Counted from the first letter of the stretch, positions 1 to 5,962 are shown. The stretch: DNA of 6,789 nucleotides from an uncultured Opitutia bacterium (GCA_903938935.1 CAJAFD010000283.1:1-6789), one strand, 5' to 3'. Notes: generated by a model not told the origin, from the letters alone. Numbers and translations are program-made.

Positions 1-398
1 GCGAGGGTTTCGAGATCGGTGCGCGGTTTGTAATAAAAGCCCTTTAAATGGGCGTCGGAGACCAGTTTGAGGAGGTTTTGGTAACCGGTGAGGTTTTTCG
101 CGAGCAGGCCGAGATGGAAGATGCTTTTGCCCTCGTCGTCGGAGCGGCCGTGTTTTTCGAGACGGGAAGTCTCGACGAGGTAAAGTTCGCAGCCGACGAG
201 CGGTTTGATACCTTTAGACTTGGCGGTGTTATAGAAATCGATGGCGCCAAAGAGATTCCCGTGGTCGGTGAGGGCGAGGGCCGGCATGCCGAGGGCCACG
301 GCGCGGTCCATGAGGCGGTCGATGCGGCAGGCTCCGTCCAGCAAGCTGTAGTCCGAATGGACGTGGAGATGGACAAAGTTCTGATCAGCGGACGACAC
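1..398 (-). CDS. dnaE: DNA polymerase III subunit alpha, N-terminal part (PHP domain); runs off the left edge
   Basis: Reading the - strand from a GTG at 398 gives 132 codons of open frame to the window edge; the rest of this roughly 1100-1200-residue family lies outside. The visible part is the start of the PHP domain: HLHVHSDYSLLDG at residues 10-22, LALTDHGNLFGAIDFY at 41-56, PLVGCELYLVE at 66-76, and SDAHLKGFYYKPRTDLETL at 114-132. This closely matches the N-terminus of replicative DnaE1, which synthesises the chromosome as the polymerase of the Pol III core; the HLHVHSDYSLLDG form argues against error-prone DnaE2. Candidate PHP metal ligands are present (H10, H12, D45, H46, E71). The GTG start is chosen because family homology begins within ten residues of it. 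No ATG is available and no SD precedes it. An in-frame GTG at 464 would add 22 residues unlike the family. The gene is divergent from rpsU. Confidence 0.93.
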   Translation of the reverse strand, partial: MSSADQNFVHLHVHSDYSLLDGACRIDRLMDRAVALGMPALALTDHGNLFGAIDFYNTAKSKGIKPLVGCELYLVETSRLEKHGRSDDEGKSIFHLGLLAKNLTGYQNLLKLVSDAHLKGFYYKPRTDLETL

Positions 399-459
399 GG
401 TAGGGCAAGGCAAGGGGCGGGTGGGGCGCGTGCAAGGCGAAAGCCTGAAAACGCCGCAA

Positions 460-468
460 ATCACCTCC
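460..468 (-). promoter_or_regulatory. Perfect SD-type sequence (- strand) / 16S-tail-like sequence (+ strand) in the dnaE leader region
   Basis: The - strand reads GGAGGTGAT, fully complementary to the 16S rRNA anti-SD. The + strand therefore reads ATCACCTCC, the 3'-terminal 16S sequence. It is 62 bases upstream of the dnaE GTG, too far to place a ribosome there, and about 100 bases upstream of rpsU. It could serve a TTG four bases after GGAGG that opens a 24-codon ORF (459 to 385, - strand) overlapping the dnaE start, it could be a regulatory ribosome-binding or mimic site, or it could be chance. The sequence is certain; its role is not known. Confidence 0.35.
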
Positions 469-503
469 GTTAAATCACGGGCCAGAGGGCTGGAAAAAAG
501 CCA

Positions 504-534
504 TTGACGCGAGCGAGGCGGCTTGGCTTGTTAA
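504..534 (+). promoter_or_regulatory. Possible sigma70-type promoter of rpsU
   Basis: A near-consensus -35 box, TTGACG, lies at 504-509. The best -10 in range is TGTTAA at 529-534 (19-base spacing, only three of six consensus bases), overlapping the palindrome GTTAAC at 530-535. It would start transcription some 25-30 bases before the rpsU ATG, within the C/T-rich leader. The -35 is good but the -10 and spacing are weak, so this is a candidate only. Confidence 0.25.
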
Positions 535-567
535 CACCCTTTTCCTTTCACCAACCGTCTCCCGAGC

Positions 568-765
568 ATGTCTATCGAAATCAAAATCCGCAAAAACGAG
601 CCCATCGACCGTGCCATCCGTCGCATGAAGAAGAAGCTCGAGCGCGAGAACATCATCAAGGGCACCCGCGCCAAGCGTTACTTCGAGAAGCCGTGCGAAA
701 AGCGCCGCCGCCGCGAGAAGGTCATGGCCTTCACCGCGATGCTCCGCCGCCGCCACGCCGACTAA
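568..765 (+). CDS. rpsU: Small ribosomal subunit protein bS21
   Basis: A 65-residue, very basic protein with the full bS21 pattern: MSIEIKIRKNEPIDRAIRRM at the N-terminus, then KKKLERENIIKGTRAKRYFEKPCEKRRRREK and an alanine- and arginine-rich end. Its length is normal for the family. bS21 sits on the 30S platform next to the 3' end of 16S rRNA, near the anti-SD, and assists translation initiation. The ATG at 568 gives the canonical N-terminus. No SD precedes it; the leader is a pyrimidine-rich tract (about 537-562) ending in CGAGC. The gene is monocistronic: it is divergent from dnaE and followed after 21 bases by an intrinsic terminator. It is therefore not in the rpsU-dnaG-rpoD arrangement known from E. 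coli. Confidence 0.97.
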   Translation: MSIEIKIRKNEPIDRAIRRMKKKLERENIIKGTRAKRYFEKPCEKRRRREKVMAFTAMLRRRHAD

Positions 766-786
766 GAATCGCGTCATCTTTTTCCT

Positions 787-824
787 AAGCCGCCGTCGGG
801 TTAATTCCTGACGGCGGTTTTTTT
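787..824 (+). terminator. Rho-independent terminator of rpsU
   Basis: The stem CCGCCGTC (790-797) pairs exactly with GACGGCGG (810-817). It extends inward through GGG/CCT (798-800 with 807-809, one G-U) to a six-base loop TTAATT, and outward through AAG/TTT. Seven T residues follow directly (818-824). It lies just past the rpsU stop and ends the rpsU transcript. The A residues on the left side are too few for a strong reverse terminator. Confidence 0.93.
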
Positions 825-862
825 GCGTGCCAGCGGGCCGCGCTTAGCTTCGTGATGCGGGG

Positions 863-1813
863 GTGCGGCCCACGTTATCGCTTTCCAGTTGTTGGTGTTC
901 CCATCGTCACCAGGACGGTTTCAAGATGGCGCAGGAAATGGCCGCGTTGGGTTTTAGCCGGGTGGAGTTGAGCCATGGGATCCGGATTTCGCTCGTGCCA
1001 GGGATCCTTCAGGCGGTGACCGAAGGTGTCATTCAAGTGGGTTCGACCCACAATTTCTGTCCGTTGCCGACGGGGATTATGCAGCCGATGCCGAATTTGT
1101 TTCAACCCTCGGCCCGCACGGCGCAGGAGCATGATCAGTGGCTGCGCCATACGAAACGCTCGATCGATTTCACGGCACAGGTGCAAGCGCGGGTGTTGGT
1201 GTGTCACTTGGGGAGCGTCAGCTTTTTCTGGAGCAACCCCGCGCGTAAACTCCAGGAATACCTGCGTCTCAACCCCCACGCCGGGCGCGACGGCGACGCT
1301 AAGTATGCGGCGATGCTGACGGAGGCTAGGGCCAAGCTGCGGAAGCGCATGGGGCCATTCTGGGCGCAGACGCAGGCGAGCGTGCGCGAGATTCTTGATT
1401 ACGCGGCGGCGAAAAACGTGCAGCTCGGTTTCGAAAACCGCGAGCGCTTCGACGAGTTGCCGCTCGATGCCGACTACGCGGAGTTTTTGGCCGGTCTGCC
1501 GGCGGGTGCGCCGGTGGGCTATTGGCACGATACCGGTCATGCGGACATCAAGCAGTCGATGGGCTTGCTCGATCACCGGGCGCATCTGGCCCAAAATGCG
1601 GCGCGGCTGATCGGCTTTCATCTGCACGATGTGAACGACCAAGGACAGGATCATCAGGCGATCGGCCAGGGCCGGATTGATTTTAAAATGATCAGCGAAT
1701 TCTGGCAACCCGAGCACGCGCTGGTGCTTGAACTGAGTCCACGCGTTTCGCCCGAGGCGGTGCTGCGTTCGCGGCAGTACTTGGAGACGCTGCTGGCGGA
1801 GCGGTTTGGTTAA
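863..1813 (+). CDS. Sugar phosphate isomerase/epimerase-like TIM-barrel protein
   Basis: A 316-residue protein of the xylose isomerase-like / AP endonuclease 2 TIM-barrel superfamily. Typical strand-end motifs are in order: LSLSSCWCSHRH (5-16), LGFSRVELSHG (29-39), STHNFCPLP (61-69), VLVCHLGSV (111-119), LGFENRERFDELP (188-200), GYWHDTGHADI (219-229), GFHLHDV (251-257) and LVLELSPR (287-294). E191, D223, H226, H253/H255 and E290 are the likely divalent-metal ligands. Such enzymes usually isomerise or epimerise keto-sugars or related polyols, but the substrate cannot be read from the sequence and the neighbours do not suggest a sugar pathway. The start is a GTG 38 bases after the rpsU terminator; homology begins within five residues of it, and no SD is visible. 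An ATG at 855 is in another frame. No signal peptide is present, so the protein is cytoplasmic. The gene converges with mutY, leaving nine bases between stop codons. Confidence 0.88.
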   Translation: MRPTLSLSSCWCSHRHQDGFKMAQEMAALGFSRVELSHGIRISLVPGILQAVTEGVIQVGSTHNFCPLPTGIMQPMPNLFQPSARTAQEHDQWLRHTKRSIDFTAQVQARVLVCHLGSVSFFWSNPARKLQEYLRLNPHAGRDGDAKYAAMLTEARAKLRKRMGPFWAQTQASVREILDYAAAKNVQLGFENRERFDELPLDADYAEFLAGLPAGAPVGYWHDTGHADIKQSMGLLDHRAHLAQNAARLIGFHLHDVNDQGQDHQAIGQGRIDFKMISEFWQPEHALVLELSPRVSPEAVLRSRQYLETLLAERFG

Positions 1814-1822
1814 GTGAACGCG

Positions 1823-2878
1823 TCAGGCGCGCGCGATGATTTCCGTGATCCAGCGCCGGTGCGGGCCGGAGAGCGTGATCGCGGATAATTCTGCGAGCGG
1901 AACCCAGACGCATTCGCCGGCGAGTTTTCCGCGCGGTGCGGCGCAGGTGTAAATCGATTCGGTGATGCGGTAGCGCGTGATGCCGCGTTTTTTCGTGGCC
2001 AACAACGTGCCCTTGGCGGCGGTCGCTTCGGTGAGCCCGAGGTGCGCGGCGCTCGGGAGTTCGTGTTGCAAGGCGAGTCGGCGGGCCTCGGCGGCGGCGC
2101 GATGGAGCAACAGCGCGCCGTCGCGTTGGCACCACAGGCGCGTGACGGCGCGCTGCTCGATTTGCTTCGGCGCGAGGCGGGGAAACGCCTGCGTTTCGCC
2201 CTGCTTGGCGGCGGCGCAAAAGTGCCGGACCGGACACATCAGGCAGGCCGGGTTTTGTCGCGTGCACACGGTCGCGCCGAGTTCCATCATGGCCTGATTG
2301 TGGTCGCCGGCGCGCGCGGCCGGTACGAGGCGATCGGCGAGGGGCGCGAGGGTTTTGGCGGCGCTGCCACTATCGCGAAACTCCGTGGCATCGGCGGTGA
2401 GACGGGCGAGGATGCGCACGACGTTGCCATCCACGCAGGCCACCGGCGCGCCGAAGGTAATACTGGTGATCGCGGCGGCCGTGTAGGGACCGACGCCGGG
2501 TAATTCACGCCACTCGTCCGGCGTGCGCGGCGGTGCCGGGCGGGCGGCGACCGCTTGGGCGAGACGGTGCAAGTTACGCGCGCGCGAATAATATCCAAGC
2601 CCCTCCCAGAGCTTGAGGACGCGCGCTTCGGAGGCGGCGGCGAGCGCGGCAAAATCCGGCAGTTCGGCCTGCCAACGGGCGAAGTAGGGCAGGACGGTTT
2701 TCACCTGCGTCTGCTGCAGCATGAATTCGCTCACAACCGTCTTGTAGAGCGATGGGTTTTCCCGCCACGGCAACACGCGCGCGTGACGTTGATACCAATC
2801 GAGCAGGGCGGCGGAAAATTCGGCGCGGCGAGCCGTGAGGGCGGCGGCATGTTGGGGCGCGGAAGTTTTGCGTGTCAT
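1823..2878 (-). CDS. mutY: A/G-specific adenine DNA glycosylase
   Basis: A 351-residue MutY. It removes adenine misincorporated opposite 8-oxoguanine, the first step of base excision repair that prevents G:C to T:A changes. Visible parts are VLPWRENPSLYKTVVSEFMLQ (from 35) with catalytic E51, LQQTQV, the helix-hairpin-helix LPGVGPYTAAAI (126-137), VDGNVVRIL with catalytic D150, and the [4Fe-4S] motif C205-x6-C212-x2-C215-x5-C221. A divergent C-terminal NUDIX-like domain covers about 240-351, ending VWVPLAELSAITLSGPHRRWI. The loop that is normally FSH in this domain reads I300-T301-R302. The ATG at 2878 is chosen because the conserved region begins about 20 residues later. In-frame ATGs at 2911 and 2947 would run over the rnhC start and add non-conserved residues. 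No SD is visible. The gene is divergent from rnhC (31 bases), so any promoter must lie partly inside coding sequence. Confidence 0.95.
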   Translation of the reverse strand: MTRKTSAPQHAAALTARRAEFSAALLDWYQRHARVLPWRENPSLYKTVVSEFMLQQTQVKTVLPYFARWQAELPDFAALAAASEARVLKLWEGLGYYSRARNLHRLAQAVAARPAPPRTPDEWRELPGVGPYTAAAITSITFGAPVACVDGNVVRILARLTADATEFRDSGSAAKTLAPLADRLVPAARAGDHNQAMMELGATVCTRQNPACLMCPVRHFCAAAKQGETQAFPRLAPKQIEQRAVTRLWCQRDGALLLHRAAAEARRLALQHELPSAAHLGLTEATAAKGTLLATKKRGITRYRITESIYTCAAPRGKLAGECVWVPLAELSAITLSGPHRRWITEIIARA

Positions 2879-2902
2879 CGGCGCAGTTTTTGTGACACTC
2901 GG
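2864..2902. promoter_or_regulatory. Candidate operator: two 18-base elements 21 bases apart with inverted cores, between mutY and rnhC
   Basis: On the + strand, 2864-2881 and 2885-2902 both read AGTTTT-NN-core-TCGG. The cores are GTGTCA (2872-2877) and its exact reverse complement TGACAC (2893-2898). The period of 21 bases is two helical turns. The site covers the first codons of mutY and most of the 31-base divergent gap, where a repressor or activator of both genes would be expected to bind. No binding family is recognised. Short repeats in a small area can arise by chance. Confidence 0.35.
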
Positions 2903-2909
2903 TGGTCTC

Positions 2910-3917
2910 ATGGCCAAGCGCGGAGAATCTGCCGAGGAAAAACCCAAAAAGCTCAGTACTTACACCATCAAGCTCGACGACGTGCAGATGGACAAGCTGC
3001 GCGCGCTCTGCGTGGCCCGCCAATGGGAGCCGTTCGAGGTGCCCTACGCGCGCTTCGCCTTTCGCGGCACCGATGTGAACGTGACCGCCTACGATAAACG
3101 CAAGGTCGTCGTCATCGCCGGCAAGGGCACCGAGGAGTTCGTCACGATGACGCTCGAGCCTGAAATCACCATGGCGGCGAAACTCGGCTACGACGAGGTG
3201 CTCCATCCCGATTGGTTTGAGGCGCACGCCGGTCTCGACGAGAGCGGCAAAGGCGATTTTTTCGGCCCCGTCGTCGCCGCGACCGTGATCGCAGACAAAG
3301 CCATGATCGACGCGTGGCGCGAAGCCGGCGTGCAAGATTCGAAAAAAATCGTCGATACGCAGATCATCCGGCTCGACGCCATCATCCGCGAGACCAAGGG
3401 CGTCGTCGTCGAAGTCTGCTACTGTCGCACGATGGCGCGCTACAACGAGCTGATGGGTCGACCCGGCGCCAACCTCAACCGCCTCCTCGCTTGGCAACAT
3501 GCGACCGCCCTCGGCGACGCGCTCGCCAAGCGCTCCGTGCCGTGGGGCCTGCTCGACCAATTCACCGAACAGCCGCTCGTGCAGCGCGAACTCACCAAAA
3601 AGGGCGTGCAAAATTTCGAGCTCCGGATGCGCACCAAGGCCGAGTCCGACCCGGTCGTCGCCGCCGCCTCGGTTGTCGCCCGCGCTGAATTTATCCGCGC
3701 CATGCACGCGCTTTCTAAACAATTCGGCGAAAAACTCCAAAAAGGCGCGGGGCCGCTCGTCAAAATCCAAGCCGATCAGATCATGCAGAAATTCGGTACG
3801 CGCGCCCTCGGCGACTACGCCAAACTGCACTTTCGCACCGCCTACGAAGTCGTTTCCGCCGCCGGCAAACTCGACGAACTCCCGCTCAAACCACCGCCCC
3901 CCAAGATGGAGTGGTGA
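2910..3917 (+). CDS. rnhC: Ribonuclease HIII
   Basis: A 335-residue type 2 RNase H of the HIII subclass, which cleaves the RNA strand of RNA:DNA hybrids such as R-loops and primer remnants. Residues about 15-95 form the N-terminal TBP-like (DUF3378) hybrid-binding domain, marked by LSTYTIKLDDVQMDKLRALC and VVVIAGKGTEEFV. The catalytic domain begins with the HIII signature GLDESGKGDFFGPVV (108-122), giving D110 and E111. D216 in LLDQFTEQ is the probable third acidic residue, and an acidic residue in KAESDPVVAAASVVAR (243-258) the fourth. The GKG in place of GRG also marks HIII over HII. The ATG at 2910 is chosen over the upstream in-frame ATG at 2835, which lies inside mutY and adds a sequence unlike the family. 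Upstream there is only a weak GGTGG. rnhB follows after 43 bases with no terminator between, so co-transcription is likely. Confidence 0.95.
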   Translation: MAKRGESAEEKPKKLSTYTIKLDDVQMDKLRALCVARQWEPFEVPYARFAFRGTDVNVTAYDKRKVVVIAGKGTEEFVTMTLEPEITMAAKLGYDEVLHPDWFEAHAGLDESGKGDFFGPVVAATVIADKAMIDAWREAGVQDSKKIVDTQIIRLDAIIRETKGVVVEVCYCRTMARYNELMGRPGANLNRLLAWQHATALGDALAKRSVPWGLLDQFTEQPLVQRELTKKGVQNFELRMRTKAESDPVVAAASVVARAEFIRAMHALSKQFGEKLQKGAGPLVKIQADQIMQKFGTRALGDYAKLHFRTAYEVVSAAGKLDELPLKPPPPKMEW

Positions 3918-3960
3918 GGATCCGCGCGACCGCCCGCTTCCCTTTTTCGTCTCATCGAGC

Positions 3961-4719
3961 ATGTCTAAACGCCGACAACTTCGCGGCTTTGATCTCAAGC
4001 AGATCGAAGGCGTATCCAGCCTCATCGGCGTCGATGAAGCCGGCCGCGGCGCGCTCGCGGGGCCGGTCGTGGCGGGCGCCGTGCTCGTCACGCGTGAATT
4101 TCTCGACAGCCGCTGGGCCGATACCAACGCCCGCCGCATCAACGATTCGAAACAGCTCACCGCCGCCGAGCGCGACTTGCTCTGGATCGACTTCGAAGCG
4201 CTCGCCGCCGAAGGGAAAATCCACGCGCATTTCGGTACAGCCGACGTCGCCGAGATCGCCCAGTTCAACATCCTCGGCGCGACTAAAATCGCCATGCGCC
4301 GCGCGCTCGAAGGCATTTATCCGCCCGGCGCATTTGAACACAAAATCGAGCCGGATCTTTTTTCCGCACCCGAGGAGCTCGCGACGTTTCAACCGACGGT
4401 CTCAGCGCGCGTGTTGGTCGACGGGTTGCCGTTGCGCAATTTTCCTTACCCGCACACCGGCGTCGTCTCGGGCGATGGGCGTTCCCTGTGCATCGCGATG
4501 GCCTCGATCATCGCCAAGGTCACGCGCGACCGGCTCATGAATGACCTCGATCAAGCATTTCCCGGCTACGGTTTCGCCGCGCATAAAGGCTACGGCACCG
4601 AAGAGCATCGCGAAGCGGTGTTGCGGCTCGGGCGCACTCCGCAGCACCGCGAGATGTTTTTGCGCAAACTCATGGCCAGTCGCGTCGATCCCACGCAGAT
4701 GGATTTTCTCGGCGGTTAA
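3961..4719 (+). CDS. rnhB: Ribonuclease HII
   Basis: A 252-residue RNase HII, the enzyme that incises 5' of single ribonucleotides in DNA to start ribonucleotide excision repair and also degrades RNA:DNA hybrids. GVDEAGRGALAGPVVAGAVL (23-42) supplies D25, E26 and the GRG motif. VLVDG (151-155) gives D154 and VVSGDGRS (168-175) gives D172; the D154-D172 distance of 18 equals that of E. coli D108-D126. ASIIAKVTRDRLM and HKGYGTEEHREAV, with the conserved tyrosine Y211, follow. The protein is longer than E. coli RNase HII (198 residues) because of extra residues around 45-60 and about 118-148, plus an N- and C-terminal extension. The usual HRRSF-type end motif reads HREMF. The ATG at 3961 follows a C/T-rich tract ending CGAGC, with no SD. 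It lies between rnhC (43 bases) and the kinase gene (64 bases), on the same strand. Confidence 0.95.
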   Translation: MSKRRQLRGFDLKQIEGVSSLIGVDEAGRGALAGPVVAGAVLVTREFLDSRWADTNARRINDSKQLTAAERDLLWIDFEALAAEGKIHAHFGTADVAEIAQFNILGATKIAMRRALEGIYPPGAFEHKIEPDLFSAPEELATFQPTVSARVLVDGLPLRNFPYPHTGVVSGDGRSLCIAMASIIAKVTRDRLMNDLDQAFPGYGFAAHKGYGTEEHREAVLRLGRTPQHREMFLRKLMASRVDPTQMDFLGG

Positions 4720-4731
4720 CTTCAGCGCCGC

Positions 4732-4757
4732 GCGGTGGTCACGGCGTTGACCGCCGC
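4732..4757 (+). other. GC-rich hairpin between rnhB and the kinase gene
   Basis: GCGGTGGTCA (4732-4741) pairs with TGACCGCCGC (4748-4757) over ten base pairs including one G-U, around the loop CGGCGT. No T-run follows, so it is not an intrinsic terminator. It may be an mRNA-processing, stability or attenuation element separating the rnhC-rnhB part of the message from the kinase gene. Pairing is certain on paper; function is inferred. Confidence 0.4.
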
Positions 4758-4783
4758 CGCCGCCTTCACCAAGTTCCTCCAAA

Positions 4784-5962
4784 ATGGCCGGCAAGAAAAA
4801 CTCCTCGCTTGATCGGGTGCTCGGGCGTCTCGACACGCTCGACTCCGTCAATCTGGCCAACTTGGTCCAACGCCTCGCGCGCGAACGCGGGTTGTTTGAA
4901 GAGATTTTCAACACGCTGCAAGAAGGCGTGCTCGTGATCACGCTCGACGGCGAAATTGATTACGCCAACGACGCCGCGCATCGCCTCATCGGCATCGGCG
5001 AGGACGAACTCGCCGGCCAGATCCTCTGGCGCCTCGTGCCCGGATTGCGGCCGTCATTGGGCGCGGCGCTCGAAGATGACACCGCGGCGGCGTTGCCCGT
5101 CGTCGCCCGGGAGTTTGAGCTGACTTATCCGGAGCACCGCACGGTGCGTCTTTATATGGTGCCGTTTCGCGGCGAAGGGCGAGGGGATGCGCGCCGTTTC
5201 GCGGTCATCCTCACCGACGTCACGCGCGACAAACAAACCACAGCGCAACAACTCGAGGATGAGCGCACGTCCTCGATTCTGCTCCTGGCGGCGGGGGTCG
5301 CGCACGAGTTGGGCAATCCACTCAATTCACTTACGATTCATCTGCAGCTCATGGAGCGAAAGCTGAAGAAACTCAAAGCTTCGAAAGAAGCGGAGTCGCT
5401 CGCGGAGTCCGTGTCGGTTTGCCGCGCTGAAGTCGCTCGGCTGGATGGGATCATTAGTAACTTCCTCGATGCGATCCGCCCGCGTCCGCCCGATTTGGCG
5501 GAGCTCGATTTGGCTGAAGTTTTGACGGAGGTGTTGAAGTTCCAACAGCGGGAATTTTCCGATCGGCGCATTGCGGTGGAAGCCGACGCGCTCGCCGATT
5601 TGCCCTCAGTCATGGCCGACCGCAATCAACTCAAACAGGTCTTTTTTAACATTAACAAAAACGCCATGGACGCCATGCAACCTGGCGGCCGGCTCAAGAT
5701 TCGCGCGCGGGCCGACGATGAATCCGTGTACTTGCTCTTCGGCGACAGCGGCAGCGGCATCAAGCAGGAGGACCTCGTGCGCCTCTTTCAGCCTTATCAC
5801 ACCACCAAACCCGACGGCCATGGCCTCGGCCTCATGATCGTCCAGCGCATCATGCGCGAACATGGCGGCCAAGTCGGCATCGAAAGCAAAGAAGCTGTCG
5901 GCACCGTGGTCACGTTGCAGTTCCCGCGTAAAGATCGGCGAGTGCGCATGCTCGGGCGTTGA
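4784..5962 (+). CDS. Soluble PAS-domain sensor histidine kinase (NtrB/AtoS-like)
   Basis: A 392-residue cytoplasmic kinase with no signal peptide or membrane segment. Residues 1-35 are a helical lead-in, and about 36-150 form a PAS domain (ILNTLQ-like IFNTLQEGVLVITLDGEIDY, ANDAAHRLIG, ending FAVILTDVTRD). The dimerisation domain carries the phospho-accepting H174 in AAGVAHELGNPLNSLTIHLQ. The ATPase domain has the N box NINKNAMDAM (289-298), the G1 box DSGSGI (321-326), the F box LFQPYHTTK (334-342) and the G2 box GHGLGLMIV (345-353). All motifs are intact, so it should autophosphorylate on H174 and pass phosphate to a response regulator. No receiver domain or regulator gene is in the window, so the partner and stimulus are unknown. 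The ATG at 4784 has no SD; its leader is C-rich. It follows rnhB by 64 bases and may share its transcript, or use its own promoter after the 4732-4757 hairpin. Confidence 0.92.
   Translation: MAGKKNSSLDRVLGRLDTLDSVNLANLVQRLARERGLFEEIFNTLQEGVLVITLDGEIDYANDAAHRLIGIGEDELAGQILWRLVPGLRPSLGAALEDDTAAALPVVAREFELTYPEHRTVRLYMVPFRGEGRGDARRFAVILTDVTRDKQTTAQQLEDERTSSILLLAAGVAHELGNPLNSLTIHLQLMERKLKKLKASKEAESLAESVSVCRAEVARLDGIISNFLDAIRPRPPDLAELDLAEVLTEVLKFQQREFSDRRIAVEADALADLPSVMADRNQLKQVFFNINKNAMDAMQPGGRLKIRARADDESVYLLFGDSGSGIKQEDLVRLFQPYHTTKPDGHGLGLMIVQRIMREHGGQVGIESKEAVGTVVTLQFPRKDRRVRMLGR

Noticed and set aside
385..459. A 24-codon ORF (- strand, TTG start) after the GGAGGTGAT sequence
   Set aside because: It has a non-ATG start, only four bases from SD to start, and no recognisable content. 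It is kept only as one explanation of the SD-like sequence and not called as a gene.
399..464. N-terminal extension of dnaE to the in-frame GTG at 464
   Set aside because: The extra 22 residues (rich in C, P and R) do not resemble the DnaE family, and the GTG lies inside its own would-be SD.
48..473. A + strand frame of 141 codons opposite dnaE
   Set aside because: It is antisense to the DnaE PHP domain, whose conserved motifs are unmistakable; the + strand translation shows none.
875..1717. A 280-codon open frame on the - strand opposite the isomerase gene
   Set aside because: Its translation is rich in R, H and P and has no motif, while the + strand frame has a full set of TIM-barrel motifs.
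2879..2947. Longer mutY starting at ATG 2911 or 2947
   Set aside because: This would overlap the divergent rnhC start, and the added residues are not conserved in MutY.
2574..4316. A 580-codon open frame on the - strand opposite rnhC and rnhB
   Set aside because: It lies antisense to two well-supported RNase genes and has a low-complexity G/A/D/H-rich translation with no recognisable domain. Such frames are common opposite GC-rich genes.
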